This document shows, one piece after another, positions 10,001 through 17,919 of a stretch of DNA of 46,914 bases. Made by a program: the position numbers and the translations under genes. The stretch spans positions 1 through 46,914 of the forward strand of contig JAFQBA010000031.1 of the NCBI GenBank assembly GCA_017416845.1, read 5' to 3'. The number at the start of each line of letters is the position of its first letter. Within the stretch, counting starts at the first letter, position 1. Source of the stretch: Clostridia bacterium (lineage in GTDB: Bacteria > Bacillota > Clostridia > UMGS1810). Below the pieces are notes generated by a model. It had not been told where the DNA came from, searched no databases, and saw only the letters and a program-made list of their open reading frames with translations.

Positions 10001-11269
10001 TGCAGTCAGCTTGTTTTCATAAGTATGTTCATGCGCCGATGCGGTAATAACAATGTCGCCCGTTATCTCGGACGCAGGAATACTAATAACACCAAGAGAG
10101 GATGAGTATGAATACTCACTGCTGTTAAGTGTTGTACCATCTACTGAAACACTTACAGACGAGGGAAGAATATAACCGTCTGCCGGAATTAACTTCGCCG
10201 AATATGCCGATCTGTAGTATGCTGTATGGTCTACCTCAAAAGTTAAGTTCGTAAGATTTTTTGTAACAGCCACAGTAGGACGGATAAGATTCATTGTATA
10301 GGTCGCTGTCTTTTCAGAAGCACCGCTTGCGATGCTGTCATCCATTATGAAATATGTATTTGCCCAAAAAGTCACTTCAAGCGTAAGATCAGTTGTTGAA
10401 ATTTTGTCGTAAATATCGGTAGGAATAGTAATTGCAGGACTCCCGTTTGAATTGATAATCTCAACACCCTCGATTGATTTACCGTCAACATCGGTAACTG
10501 AAGCCTTTGTGATATAGTTCATATAAGTAAGACCAACATTGTCATCTCCGCCGTTGACATATTCAAAAGGCATTGCAGCATCAAATCCGTCTTTTGTAAG
10601 ACCTGTAACAGTAAGAGGTACTGTTACGGCTGTTGTTGTGGGGAGAGTAGGAATATTATCTGCGGTTACTTTAAGACTTTCAAGCGGATAATACACATTG
10701 GATGGAGTGAACATATCGGAGGAAGGATACCCACTTTTGTTCTGACCAATGTTAAGTGCACGTCCGTAAAGCTCACCCGATGTTTTATTACCCGAAGCAT
10801 CGCAGTAATAAAATCTTACAGAACCCCCGAAAGTCCTCACGCTTCCTATTTCACTGAAAAGTTCTGCGAATACAGGTGCATCGGAAACCTTAACAACATA
10901 CGTGGCCTTTTGGTTGACATTTTCAAGAATGTAAGGAGTAAAATACAATGTCAACATTGTATTTCCGTCAATCTCATACGTATCCCATCCGTTATTTTTC
11001 ACAGCTGCAACAATAGATTCCGACGGAAATGCAATTTGTATTCCCGAATTTCTGATATTACTGTCAAGTGTAGCAGAATCCACCGAATCATCAGTATTCC
11101 ACTCAATGAGCATATATCTGTAGTCGTCATCAGCAGATGATGTACCGCTCAAATACATATAATCATCACTGCCGAAAGTTGTAGTATTCGCTGATGCAGT
11201 AACCGAAGCAACAGAGAACATTGCAACCATTATACATAGCAACAGCAACAGTTTTAAAATTCTTTTCAT
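7022..11269 (-). CDS. Large secreted multidomain surface protein with tandem C-terminal modules
   Basis: Secreted protein of 1415 residues. The true start is ATG 11269 (MKRILKLLLLLCIMVAM) behind AAAGGAGCG; the longer open frame only reads through the 81-bp repeat. The signal peptide ends near ASA|NT. The N-terminal half is beta-rich. At roughly 555-785 and 789-1030 there are two related units of about 230 residues with strand-turn patterns like right-handed beta-helices (openings NVWIGGVQF and DIWCGEHEF). A bacterial-repeat/InlB-like unit follows at about 1034-1100 (GYEFIGWFEGD), then a Glu/Pro linker. Three modules of about 98 residues form the C-terminus (near 1119, 1216 and 1316). There is no LPXTG, SLH domain or membrane helix, so attachment must use something else. 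The whole region from the InlB-like unit to the C-terminus is paralogous to the next gene upstream (11381-13723). Ligand unknown. Confidence 0.85.
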   Translation of the reverse strand: MKRILKLLLLLCIMVAMFSVASVTASANTTTFGSDDYMYLSGTSSADDDYRYMLIEWNTDDSVDSATLDSNIRNSGIQIAFPSESIVAAVKNNGWDTYEIDGNTMLTLYFTPYILENVNQKATYVVKVSDAPVFAELFSEIGSVRTFGGSVRFYYCDASGNKTSGELYGRALNIGQNKSGYPSSDMFTPSNVYYPLESLKVTADNIPTLPTTTAVTVPLTVTGLTKDGFDAAMPFEYVNGGDDNVGLTYMNYITKASVTDVDGKSIEGVEIINSNGSPAITIPTDIYDKISTTDLTLEVTFWANTYFIMDDSIASGASEKTATYTMNLIRPTVAVTKNLTNLTFEVDHTAYYRSAYSAKLIPADGYILPSSVSVSVDGTTLNSSEYSYSSSLGVISIPASEITGDIVITASAHEHTYENKLTAEMYKATSATCENPATYYYICSCGLVGANTFSAGTALGHSYTYSSSDNSIVETCVNGCSHNETATLKAPTNLTFDGSKKECTVEYSENWQGGTLEVTYETDSTSEGEHTAHISKNGTKCDVTYTIEDAVEYYNVWIGGVQFTSENLTIDRADNPLISGNATFYPETYTLTLVQFSYTGAGGAKEDRDIPGIGLFFSNPEEDPNAPCGKLVLHGTNYIDCVSDGSLSCAVYIVGSVEISGGGSLTARASFDGVREDYDIDGVTNAIMCSSTLSVEDSTITAITDIDCDYAYGIIAGSLVLDNANITSSGDAGAFYLFSGTSFEDAIDGHKALVSNNKDGSDATEYGSGMDIAAYKYAKIEPVVIEHYDIWCGEHEFTSDNLVIDSTDNSAISGSATYDPETNTLTLNNFNYFGRGGIDGDEGIAFFYSDRDENNTLSIVLEGDNSIYVSDQNSISCAMYLAGNVSFSGTGSLILEAGPASSEYGDAMSVALYAPALLTVQDASITAISDGEDEYSFGIFAVLLELDNANIVAKGHAGALYVAGIEEGETSFAQITEGHSALVSASINGADAAECPDDVTFDDLMTYKYMKIEPVETEVPEIPDIPVVNEYTITAFATEGGVAQGTAKVEEGQTVTLMASADEGYEFIGWFEGDIKVCDTEEFVVEDITEDKTYTAKFKIIEVAEPDEPAEPSSFDFESIRTGNGENITVNHENKKITVNVPEGDNLVLYVHQKDVIPGGQIRMNNYNDFKVTYDASGVYRIYTINNATVTVSAKVMIDGVTEIYDLQVNYGIIKSEFNFGEIKCDNGEKFEIDHEAQTIRIYAEKGAEYITLYKEQNTFADGGLVLTSFMGNRVKSNHTDGTYKVCFVKNKEVSVKGIITIGGVEKEYTIISVFSPDWSFNTLKAENASVAVIDHTAKTVTMDATSDSVQLFIDQTELKGNAQVWMKSYNGNKVKYNADNRTYTITKGNEDSLTVAVKVTIYGETRYYDLILNF

Positions 11270-11291
11270 ATCAAACGCTCCTTTACAATAG

Positions 11292-11372
11292 CAGTTTTTA
11301 CTGCAATCAAAATACACAAACTAACGCTTATGTACTTTGATTGCAGCACTTCCCGGAAGGGAAGCACTGCAT
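11292..11372 (-). repeat. 81-bp structured intergenic repeat, copy B
   Basis: Second copy of the element at 6933-7013, again 8 bp after the stop codon of a secreted-protein gene and before the start of the next one. The two differences from copy A are A/T in the hairpin loop and G/A in the short-hairpin arm; the latter replaces a C-G pair with a U-G pair and so keeps the stem. Next to the second hairpin, copy B has a further small stem (GCAGT...ACTGC, 11291-11304). The position suggests that element and gene 3' ends were duplicated together. Confidence 0.8.
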
Positions 11373-11380
11373 CGCAATGA

Positions 11381-13723
11381 CTAAAAATTCACAGTCATAT
11401 CATAATATCTCGTTTCACCAAAAATTGTAACCTTTACGCTTACTGTCAGACTGTCCTCGTTACCTTTAGTGATTGTGTAACTTCTGTCATCCGCACTATA
11501 CTGTACTTTGTTTCCGTTATAGTCCTTCATCCATACCTGTGCATTTCCTTGCGTTGCCGTCTGGTCGATATAAAGCACAATTGAATCTGACGATGCGTTA
11601 ACTGTTATTTTCTGTGATTCGTGGTCTATTTCCACCGAGGATGCAGAATCAATCTTTAATGTATCGAATTTCCACTCGGGATAAAATACTGTGATAATGG
11701 TATATTCTTCTGTAATGTCGTTTATCGTAAGCTTACCCTTAACGGAAACCTCTTTATTCTTTACAAAGCAAACCTTGTATGTACCTTCAGTCAGGTCAGA
11801 CTGCACTCTGTTACCCATAAAGCTTGTCAAAACAACAGTTCCCTTAATTTGGTCATACTGTTTTCTGTAAAGCGTTACATAATTTGCCCTATCTTTTGCA
11901 TAAATTCTGATTGTTTTTGTTTCATGGTCGATTGTCATACCCTCTGCGTTATCACACTTGATTTCATCAAAGTTGAAGTCGGGTTTGTCTGCATTGAAAT
12001 CAGCAACAATATCATAAATAAGAGTTTCATTTCCGATGATCACCTTTGCAGAAACTATAATCGGGTCAGAACCTAATGTGTAAATTCTGTATACACCGCT
12101 TGCATCATATGTAACCTTGTTTCCATTGTAGCTCTTCATGCGGATTTGTCCGCCCGGTATTGCATCTTTTTGGTGAACATAGAGAACAAGATTGTCATCG
12201 CCGTTGTCCACTCTCACATAAATCTTTTTGTTTTCATGGTCAATCTCAGTAACGCTTCCGTTCTGAGTACGGATTGATGTGAAGGGAGTCTCTGTCTCTC
12301 TGATTCCAAACTTGGTTGTCAATTCGTATTCTTCTGTCACACCGTCAACCGTAACATTCACATAAACTGTGATGTATTTGTTATATAATGAATATATATT
12401 GTAAATTCCCGTGGAATTGTATGTAACCTTGTTTCCGTTGTAGCTCTTCAGTCTTATCTGTCCGCCGGGAATGATGTCCTTCTGATGCACATACAGAACG
12501 AGACTGTCGCTATCTGTTACTTCAACCGAAATTTTCTTATTTTCGTGATCTACCGTAATGTTTTCGCCGTTACCCGTTCTTATGCTTTCAAAATCAAAGT
12601 CTGAAGGCTCTGTGGGTTCATCAGGAATTTCAGGTTCGTCGGGTTCTGAAACTTCTATAAAATCAAACTTAGCGGTATATGTTCTATCCTCTGTTACGTT
12701 TTCTACCAAAAATTCTTTCGTATCACAAACCTTTGTTTCACCGTCAAACCATCCGATAAATTCATAGCCTTCGTTCGCTGTTGCCGTAAGTGTCACACTT
12801 TCGTCGCTTCTGATTGTAGTGCCACCCGAAACTGTTCCGCCCTCAGTCGATTCTGCAACAATACTACATTTTTTAACGGTCTGAATCTCAACATATTTTA
12901 TTGATTCATCCACAAGTGAATCGGCAAGTGTGGTAACATTTTTTTCGGTTTTCGCGTCAGAACCATCTGCATTCGTACTTAATTTCACATCCATTACAAT
13001 GTTTGCCGTTGCTTTAAAAATTTTATTGGAAGGGAGAATATTTCCATAATCGTCAGCTTTATTGATTAAACGCAATGGATTGTCGCTGTAACATATTGTA
13101 TATGCTCCATCGTCTTGAGTTGTTATCATTGTCCCGCAAACCTCGATAATTCCCGAATAGAGAAACGCTTTTCCTTGCTCGCTGACAATCCGTACAGCAT
13201 AGTTTGCAGCTGAAATAAGATGTCCGCTCAAAAGGTGAAATTCGCCTTCTTCTACAAATATCGGAAGTGCAAACATTTGTCCTTTATTCTGTATAGTCGC
13301 ACCATCCACATACACTTTCCCACCTTTGATATTGACAACACCGGAGGTTATGGTATACGTGGGTGAACCGACAACGCTTCCGCTTCCTGTTATATTAAGT
13401 TGTCCGCCTTTGACCTCTACAACCTCGGTCTTTGCACTCAGAGTTTTCCCATTTGTGTCAAGCACAAGGTAATCATCTGTATTTGTAAGACAAGCCTGTG
13501 CTGCACAATCTTCAAGTAATGTTATTGTTGCTTTGTTGTCTTCGGTTGTATCCAAAGCTATTGCTGCACTCCACGCTTCGTCAATTGTGGAATAATAGTT
13601 TGTGCTTCCGTCAAAGCTTACACTTACTGCACCGCTTTCCGCAAAAGCTACTGTGGTAAGCATTGATATCGCCATTATCACGCCGATAATCAGCGCCATC
13701 ACTTGTTTTGTAAATCTTTTCAT
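11381..13723 (-). CDS. Secreted surface protein with beta-helix-like N-terminus and four C-terminal modules
   Basis: 780 residues. Signal peptide of about 28 residues (VMALIIGVIMAISMLTTVAFA). Residues 30-230 are short repeated strands with N/G turns (ITGSGSVVG, NIKGGKVYVDG), read as a beta-helix. An InlB-like bacterial repeat lies at 285-353 (GYEFIGWFDGE). After an acidic/proline linker come four modules of about 98 residues at 375-473, 480-577, 582-681 and 683-780. Each shows IDHE-K-I near the start, a L-YV-Q or similar strand, and a GN-V-Y motif. The last two modules match the last two of the downstream paralog best. The start codon overlaps the rfbB stop (ATGA), so synthesis is coupled to sugar-nucleotide genes. 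The protein has no recognised wall anchor. It could be a glycosylated surface protein, but that is inferred from neighbours. Confidence 0.85.
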   Translation of the reverse strand: MKRFTKQVMALIIGVIMAISMLTTVAFAESGAVSVSFDGSTNYYSTIDEAWSAAIALDTTEDNKATITLLEDCAAQACLTNTDDYLVLDTNGKTLSAKTEVVEVKGGQLNITGSGSVVGSPTYTITSGVVNIKGGKVYVDGATIQNKGQMFALPIFVEEGEFHLLSGHLISAANYAVRIVSEQGKAFLYSGIIEVCGTMITTQDDGAYTICYSDNPLRLINKADDYGNILPSNKIFKATANIVMDVKLSTNADGSDAKTEKNVTTLADSLVDESIKYVEIQTVKKCSIVAESTEGGTVSGGTTIRSDESVTLTATANEGYEFIGWFDGETKVCDTKEFLVENVTEDRTYTAKFDFIEVSEPDEPEIPDEPTEPSDFDFESIRTGNGENITVDHENKKISVEVTDSDSLVLYVHQKDIIPGGQIRLKSYNGNKVTYNSTGIYNIYSLYNKYITVYVNVTVDGVTEEYELTTKFGIRETETPFTSIRTQNGSVTEIDHENKKIYVRVDNGDDNLVLYVHQKDAIPGGQIRMKSYNGNKVTYDASGVYRIYTLGSDPIIVSAKVIIGNETLIYDIVADFNADKPDFNFDEIKCDNAEGMTIDHETKTIRIYAKDRANYVTLYRKQYDQIKGTVVLTSFMGNRVQSDLTEGTYKVCFVKNKEVSVKGKLTINDITEEYTIITVFYPEWKFDTLKIDSASSVEIDHESQKITVNASSDSIVLYIDQTATQGNAQVWMKDYNGNKVQYSADDRSYTITKGNEDSLTVSVKVTIFGETRYYDMTVNF

Positions 13724-14730
13724 GATTTAACACCTCTTATTTTTTTATATTCTCCGTTTAATATTCTTTCAATCCATTGCGGATTATTTTTATACCACTC
13801 AATTGTTTGCTGAATGCCAGATTCAAAGTCGGTTTGCGGCTTCCAGCCAAGCTCATTTTGGATCTTACCTGAATTTATTGCATAGCGTCTGTCATGTCCC
13901 GGTCTGTCTTTTACAAAAGTTATAAGACTTTCGGGCTTTTTAAGAGCTTCTAAAATAATCTTTACTATTTCAATATTGGATTTTTCATTGTTTCCGCCAA
14001 TATTGTAAATTTCACCAATCTTACCTAATCTCACAATTTTGTCTATGGCACTGCAATGGTCTTCAACATAAAGCCAGTCACGAATGTTTTTGCCGTCTCC
14101 GTACACGGGCAGGCTTTCATTTCTTTGTGCCTTTTCAATCATAAGCGGAATCAGCTTTTCAGGAAACTGATACGGTCCGTAATTATTTGAGCATCTTGAA
14201 ATTGTAACCGGTGTACCATATGTTCTGAAATAGGCAAGACACAAAAGGTCTGCCGATGCTTTTGATGCTGAATAAGGACTTGAAGTTTTAATCCCCCAGT
14301 CTTCTTCAAATTTCAAATCAGGTCTGTCCAAAGGCAAATCACCGTAAACCTCATCGGTAGAGATCTGATGAAACCGTTTTATCGCGTATTTGTTTACTGC
14401 ATCAAGCAGTACCTCAGTTCCTATTATGTTTGTTTTTAGAAATATTTCGGGATTTTCGATAGACCTGTCAACATGGCTTTCCGCTGCAAAGTTGACAACA
14501 CAATCAATGCTATATGTTTCAAACAAGCTGTAAACTGCTTTGCGGTCACAAATATCGACTTGCTCAAAAGTAAATCTGCCATCATTTTCAAATTCTTTCA
14601 GGTTATCATAGTTTCCGGCGTAAGTTAGTTTATCGACACATATGATTTCGTCTTCAGGATACATTTTTAATATGTATCTTATGTAATTGGTGCCGATGAA
14701 ACCCTCTCCGCCGGTTATAAGGTGTCTCAC
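13720..14730 (-). CDS. rfbB: dTDP-glucose 4,6-dehydratase
   Basis: Cytoplasmic NAD-dependent enzyme converting dTDP-glucose to dTDP-4-keto-6-deoxyglucose. At 336 residues it has the usual length. Visible motifs are [13 protein letters not shown] (NAD binding, residues 7-19), STDEVYGD (with the catalytic Asp-Glu pair), YSASKA (YxxxK) and [15 protein letters not shown]. It overlaps rfbA upstream by 4 bp and the secreted-protein gene downstream by 4 bp, which places it in one operon. Its product feeds the WecE-like transaminase at the far end of the gene series. No rfbC or rfbD is present in the window, so the pathway here leads to an amino sugar rather than, on this evidence, to rhamnose. Confidence 0.97.
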   Translation of the reverse strand: MRHLITGGEGFIGTNYIRYILKMYPEDEIICVDKLTYAGNYDNLKEFENDGRFTFEQVDICDRKAVYSLFETYSIDCVVNFAAESHVDRSIENPEIFLKTNIIGTEVLLDAVNKYAIKRFHQISTDEVYGDLPLDRPDLKFEEDWGIKTSSPYSASKASADLLCLAYFRTYGTPVTISRCSNNYGPYQFPEKLIPLMIEKAQRNESLPVYGDGKNIRDWLYVEDHCSAIDKIVRLGKIGEIYNIGGNNEKSNIEIVKIILEALKKPESLITFVKDRPGHDRRYAINSGKIQNELGWKPQTDFESGIQQTIEWYKNNPQWIERILNGEYKKIRGVKS

Positions 14731-15599
14731 GCTTCATCACCAGCCAATCTTAAAATGTATTTTCCGTATTCACTGTTTTTGAGTTCTATACCCAAGTTAT
14801 AAAACTGCTCATCAGTAATAAACTTATGTCTCCATGCAATTTCTTCTATACAGGATATGTAATAGCCCTGCCTTTCCTGTATCATACCAATGAAATCTCC
14901 CGCCTCCTGAAGAGCACCGGGACTTCCTGTATCAAACCATGTCATTCCGCGCCCGAAAAGTTTGACTTTGAGTTTGCCTCGTTTGATATATTCATTATTT
15001 ACTGCTGTTATCTCAAGCTCGCCCCGTTTTGAAGGCTTTATGTTCTTAGCAATCTCAATAACATCATTATTATAGAAGTAAAGTCCGGGAACTGCGTAAT
15101 TTGATTTCGGCTTTTCAGGCTTTTCTTCTATTGAAATCACATTACCGGATTCATCAAATTCGCACACACCGAAGGCTTCAGGATTTTTAACCGGATAACC
15201 GAACACCGTTGCTCCGTCAAGTTCCGATACTGCTTTTTGTAAAATCTCAGTAAAACTCTGTCCGTAAAAGAGATTATCCCCAAGAACAAGGCATACATCG
15301 TCTGTTCCTATAAATTTTTCACCTACAAGAAAAGCATCTGCAAGTCCTCTCGGCTTATCTTGCTTAGCATAAGAAATATTAAGACCAAGATTACTTCCAT
15401 CACCAAATAATTTTTTGAAAGCAGGCAAATCATTAGGAGTAGAGATAATCAAGATATCCTTTATATCTGCAAGCATAAGAGTTGACAACGGATAATAAAT
15501 CATCGGTTTATCATATACCGGAAGCAGTTGTTTTACCAATACTTTTGTTGCGGGGTATAATCTTGTTCCGCTTCCGCCGGCTAAAATAATTCCTTTCAT
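14727..15599 (-). CDS. rfbA: Glucose-1-phosphate thymidylyltransferase
   Basis: Cytoplasmic nucleotidyltransferase making dTDP-glucose from dTTP and glucose-1-phosphate, the first step of dTDP-deoxysugar synthesis. At 290 residues it is full length. Motifs: [19 protein letters not shown] at the N-terminus (the G-G-G-T-R-L signature and catalytic Lys), [22 protein letters not shown] and [19 protein letters not shown] site precedes the ATG. Its stop overlaps the rfbB start. The gene upstream ends only 30 bp away, so rfbA may be read from a promoter farther up near 16900. Confidence 0.97.
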   Translation of the reverse strand: MKGIILAGGSGTRLYPATKVLVKQLLPVYDKPMIYYPLSTLMLADIKDILIISTPNDLPAFKKLFGDGSNLGLNISYAKQDKPRGLADAFLVGEKFIGTDDVCLVLGDNLFYGQSFTEILQKAVSELDGATVFGYPVKNPEAFGVCEFDESGNVISIEEKPEKPKSNYAVPGLYFYNNDVIEIAKNIKPSKRGELEITAVNNEYIKRGKLKVKLFGRGMTWFDTGSPGALQEAGDFIGMIQERQGYYISCIEEIAWRHKFITDEQFYNLGIELKNSEYGKYILRLAGDEA

Positions 15600-15629
15600 T
15601 TGTATTCGTCCTCGCTAAATTCTAATTTA

Positions 15630-16352
15630 TTATCTTGAGCCACCGCCTCGTCCGCCGCCGGAGAAACCTCCGCCACCGCCAAAGGAAGCTCTGCCACCGC
15701 CGCCGCTTGTTCTTCTTGCCTGCATTGCTCTTTGTGATGAGCGATACATACTGCGGTAATAGCTATGGGCAATTATCACATTTCTGTTATAGGTTTCAAG
15801 CTCAGGTATATTCTCTGGATAAACCTTTTTGAACTGCTCAAGAACCTTATCGGCAATTCCGAAAAGTGTGGCATAAACCATATATTCTTTCCGGATAATT
15901 GTTTCTGTTATTTCTCTTTCTGCAATCAAGGTAAATTCATTCAGATACTTTTTAAGACCGATAACCTCAGAAAGTTCTTCTTTACCTTTATCACTTAAAT
16001 CCTTAATGCAGTTACCTGCGCCGCCTGTAAATCCGCCAAGAGTTATAAACTCTTGCTCTCCGACATTTTTTACACTTTCAATAACTTCATTGATTTTTTC
16101 AGGATTTTTGTATGAATACTTTTCAGGTTCGATATAGACTTTGTTTATCATAGAAAGAATAAGAGCGCCTATGATTAAGCTTTTTTCATCTGCAACATCG
16201 AAGTTCTGTGCAAGGTAATGGGAAACTTCAATTTTTCCGTCATTGGGAACATCTCTGAAATATCCACACTCTTTGTTGAATTTTTTTATCGCTTTCTTTC
16301 TCTTAACAAAAAAGCTGAAAATCCATATAACAACTGCCCGGAAACCGAACAT
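15630..16352 (-). CDS. DUF2207-type protein, C-terminal part only; probable frameshift at its start
   Basis: 240 residues matching the cytoplasmic C-terminal half of DUF2207 membrane proteins: KECGYFRDVPNDG, LKKYLNEFTLIAEREI, YMVYATLFGIADKVLEQFKKVYPE and a closing Gly/Ser-rich tail. Family members usually have about 600 residues with a signal peptide, an outer domain and membrane helices first; these are missing. The ATG at 16352 has no ribosome binding site. An AAAGGA site and ATG at 16402 lie upstream in another frame and begin a hydrophobic helix (MTIIILVAIIAVLVLLL). One shift between 16402 and 16352 would join that helix to this domain. It may be a short membrane-anchored variant broken by a frameshift, a sequencing error, or a remnant. 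Function of the family is unknown. Confidence 0.6.
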   Translation of the reverse strand: MFGFRAVVIWIFSFFVKRKKAIKKFNKECGYFRDVPNDGKIEVSHYLAQNFDVADEKSLIIGALILSMINKVYIEPEKYSYKNPEKINEVIESVKNVGEQEFITLGGFTGGAGNCIKDLSDKGKEELSEVIGLKKYLNEFTLIAEREITETIIRKEYMVYATLFGIADKVLEQFKKVYPENIPELETYNRNVIIAHSYYRSMYRSSQRAMQARRTSGGGGRASFGGGGGFSGGGRGGGSR

Positions 16353-16443
16353 AACAACAAAACCAATACCGCAATAATCGCAACTAAAATAATGATTGTC
16401 ATAATAAAAATTCCTTTATATCACAAAAATTAATTTTAATAAC

Positions 16444-16734
16444 TTACTTACATTTTATTCGTTTCGCAAATTCTTTTGCCTGTTGTTTTCTCTTTTTAGA
16501 AAGTTCTGCCGCAAGACATTTCGGACATCTTGTAAGTGTTTTTGAACGACTTCGTACCTGCGTTTGCCACGAGTGACCTTTTTCGCATTTCCACCATACC
16601 GGAACAGAACTGCTCGGGCTGACGGTTTCGGGAGTGAACGGCAGATTTTTTTCCTTATCCCATTCATCCAGCAAATACTCTTTGCCTTCCTTTACACAAT
16701 AATCTTTCAGTGTCAATTTTATCACCTTCAACAT
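16444..16734 (-). CDS. Small zinc-ribbon protein (DUF4379-like)
   Basis: About 96 residues. The core WWKCEKGHSWQTQV...CPKC has the Cys-x3-His plus Cys-x2-Cys pattern of the probable zinc-ribbon family DUF4379, and the preceding segment EYLLDEWDKEKN...TPETVSPSSS is typical of the same family. The C-terminal tail is Lys-rich. ATG 16734 is possible, but TTG 16716 stands five bases after AAGGTGA and would give a start closer to the family pattern. It is the first gene of the long minus-strand series. Members occur in mobile or endonuclease contexts and also alone; nucleic-acid binding is likely but unproven. Confidence 0.7.
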   Translation of the reverse strand: MLKVIKLTLKDYCVKEGKEYLLDEWDKEKNLPFTPETVSPSSSVPVWWKCEKGHSWQTQVRSRSKTLTRCPKCLAAELSKKRKQQAKEFAKRIKCK

Positions 16735-16874
16735 TTTATAATTTCTAACATACAAATGTATCACTAAAAATAAAAAACACATATGGCGATAACCATTACA
16801 AATTACCGTTAAATGTGTTTATATTTCAGGCATATTGAAAAAAGGGCAGATTTATACTCTGTCTGTCTGTCAAG

Positions 16875-16904
16875 ATTTTGCCACTTTCTAACATTTACTG
16901 TCAA
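16875..16904 (-). promoter_or_regulatory. Weak candidate promoter for the long minus-strand operon
   Basis: On the minus strand TTGACA (16904-16899) and CAAAAT (16880-16875) are separated by 18 bp. The -35 box is perfect and the -10 box poor. A second TTGACA lies 30 bases further. It would drive the zinc-ribbon gene and possibly the whole rfb/surface-protein series. Confidence 0.35.
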
Positions 16905-16985
16905 CCCCTTTTTTATAAAAAATGTATTTAATTCTCGGCATTTATGCCAAAATACAAATAATTAAAATTGTTTTTATCCTATATC

Positions 16986-17014
16986 TTGAAATTTCAGATA
17001 TCATATGCTATACT
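16986..17014 (+). promoter_or_regulatory. Promoter of merR gene
   Basis: TTGAAA (16986-16991) and TATACT (17009-17014) with a 17-bp spacer, about 100 bp before the MerR start codon. Confidence 0.6.
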
Positions 17015-17022
17015 AATTATAC

Positions 17023-17037
17023 ACCGTCCCTCAAGGT
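17023..17037. promoter_or_regulatory. Possible MerR-family operator
   Basis: Imperfect dyad ACCGTCCCTCAAGGT (ACC-x-T ... A-x-GGT), a shape typical of MerR-family sites. It lies just downstream of the -10 box rather than in the spacer, so it would fit repression of its own gene better than classic activation. Confidence 0.35.
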
Positions 17038-17114
17038 GCGATGCAATAGTTTTTGTCAAATTTCTTCAAAAACTTTTAAAATTTTTATTATGTGTTTGAA
17101 ATGAGGCTATTTTT

Positions 17115-17879
17115 ATGAATAATAACAACCTGTTTTCAATAGGTGAAATCGCAAAAGCAGTTGGAATCACACGCAAAACCATATTGAATTATGAGATTAA
17201 AGGTCTTATTGTGCCCGACCAAAAAGACGGTACTACAGGCAACAGATATTACACCATTGACACGTTTACACAAATTCGTACAATCCGTGTTTTTCAGAAT
17301 TTAGGTCTTTCGCTTGATGAAATCCGTGAATACTTCAACGATTCTTCTGATTTGAACCCTATGTTACAACGCCTTGAAAAGATGCGCGATGAACTTAATC
17401 TTACAATAGAAAAATTGAAAGAGCGAGTACGTTCCACAAATGACGCTGTTAAAGAAATCACGATTGAGCCGCAAACCATTTACTGCCGTACATATAATTC
17501 TACTTCAATTGCAGACAAAACAAATCTTTTACGAGATACAGCGCTTGAAGCAATGAGATCGCACGGAACTGATACAACAAGGCGAATGTATTTTACCGAA
17601 CATTCCGCTAACACTCCCGAGGAGGTTTCATATTGTGTTGCCATACCGCCTGAAAGCAAAGGCGAATATGTAACCATTATTCCCGAACTCAAAGCAATTT
17701 CAATCTTTCATCACGGTGCTTATGAGGAAATCCCTGAAGCACGAAAAAGACTTCTTTCCTATGCAGAAGAAAACAATCTGAAACTGACAGGCGTGTTCCG
17801 TAACATTTACATTGAAGGACCTCCGCAGCATAAGGATAAAAGCAAGTTTATTACACAGATTATTGCAATAGTTGAATAA
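17115..17879 (+). CDS. MerR-family regulator with GyrI-like effector domain
   Basis: 254 residues. Residues 6-75 are a MerR winged helix (FSIGEIAKAVGITRKTILNYE, GNRYYT, IRTIRVFQNLGLSLDEIREYF). A coiled-coil dimer helix follows at about 82-112. Residues 118-254 look like the GyrI/BmrR ligand-binding fold (closing segment GPPQHKDKSKFITQI). Such regulators respond to small, often hydrophobic or cationic compounds and control efflux or similar genes. No transporter lies next to it; the next gene on this strand is the BspA-like protein 690 bp on. GAGG precedes the ATG by eight bases. The gene is closed by a strong terminator directly after the stop, so it is transcribed alone. Confidence 0.88.
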   Translation: MNNNNLFSIGEIAKAVGITRKTILNYEIKGLIVPDQKDGTTGNRYYTIDTFTQIRTIRVFQNLGLSLDEIREYFNDSSDLNPMLQRLEKMRDELNLTIEKLKERVRSTNDAVKEITIEPQTIYCRTYNSTSIADKTNLLRDTALEAMRSHGTDTTRRMYFTEHSANTPEEVSYCVAIPPESKGEYVTIIPELKAISIFHHGAYEEIPEARKRLLSYAEENNLKLTGVFRNIYIEGPPQHKDKSKFITQIIAIVE

Positions 17880-17880
17880 A

Positions 17881-17918
17881 AAAAGAAGGAGTTGCCCACT
17901 AGAGCAACTCCTTCTTTT
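17881..17918 (+). terminator. Bidirectional intrinsic terminator after merR
   Basis: Perfect 15-bp stem (17881-17895 with 17904-17918), 8-base loop, T run to 17921 on the plus strand and A run on the other side. It can serve both merR and the broken gene on the minus strand. Confidence 0.92.
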
Positions 17919-17919
17919 T

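Larger units (their letters stand above)
16735..17114. other. Divergent intergenic region between zinc-ribbon gene and merR
   Basis: 380 bp, AT-rich, no credible coding frame. It holds candidate promoters in both directions (16875-16904 minus, 16986-17014 plus), a MerR-type dyad at 17023-17037, and a short CTGT repeat near 16859-16871. Nothing else stands out. Confidence 0.6.

Noticed and set aside
16922..17104. 60-codon frame before merR
   Set aside because: It spans the merR promoter and dyad, has AT-driven composition and no ribosome binding site.
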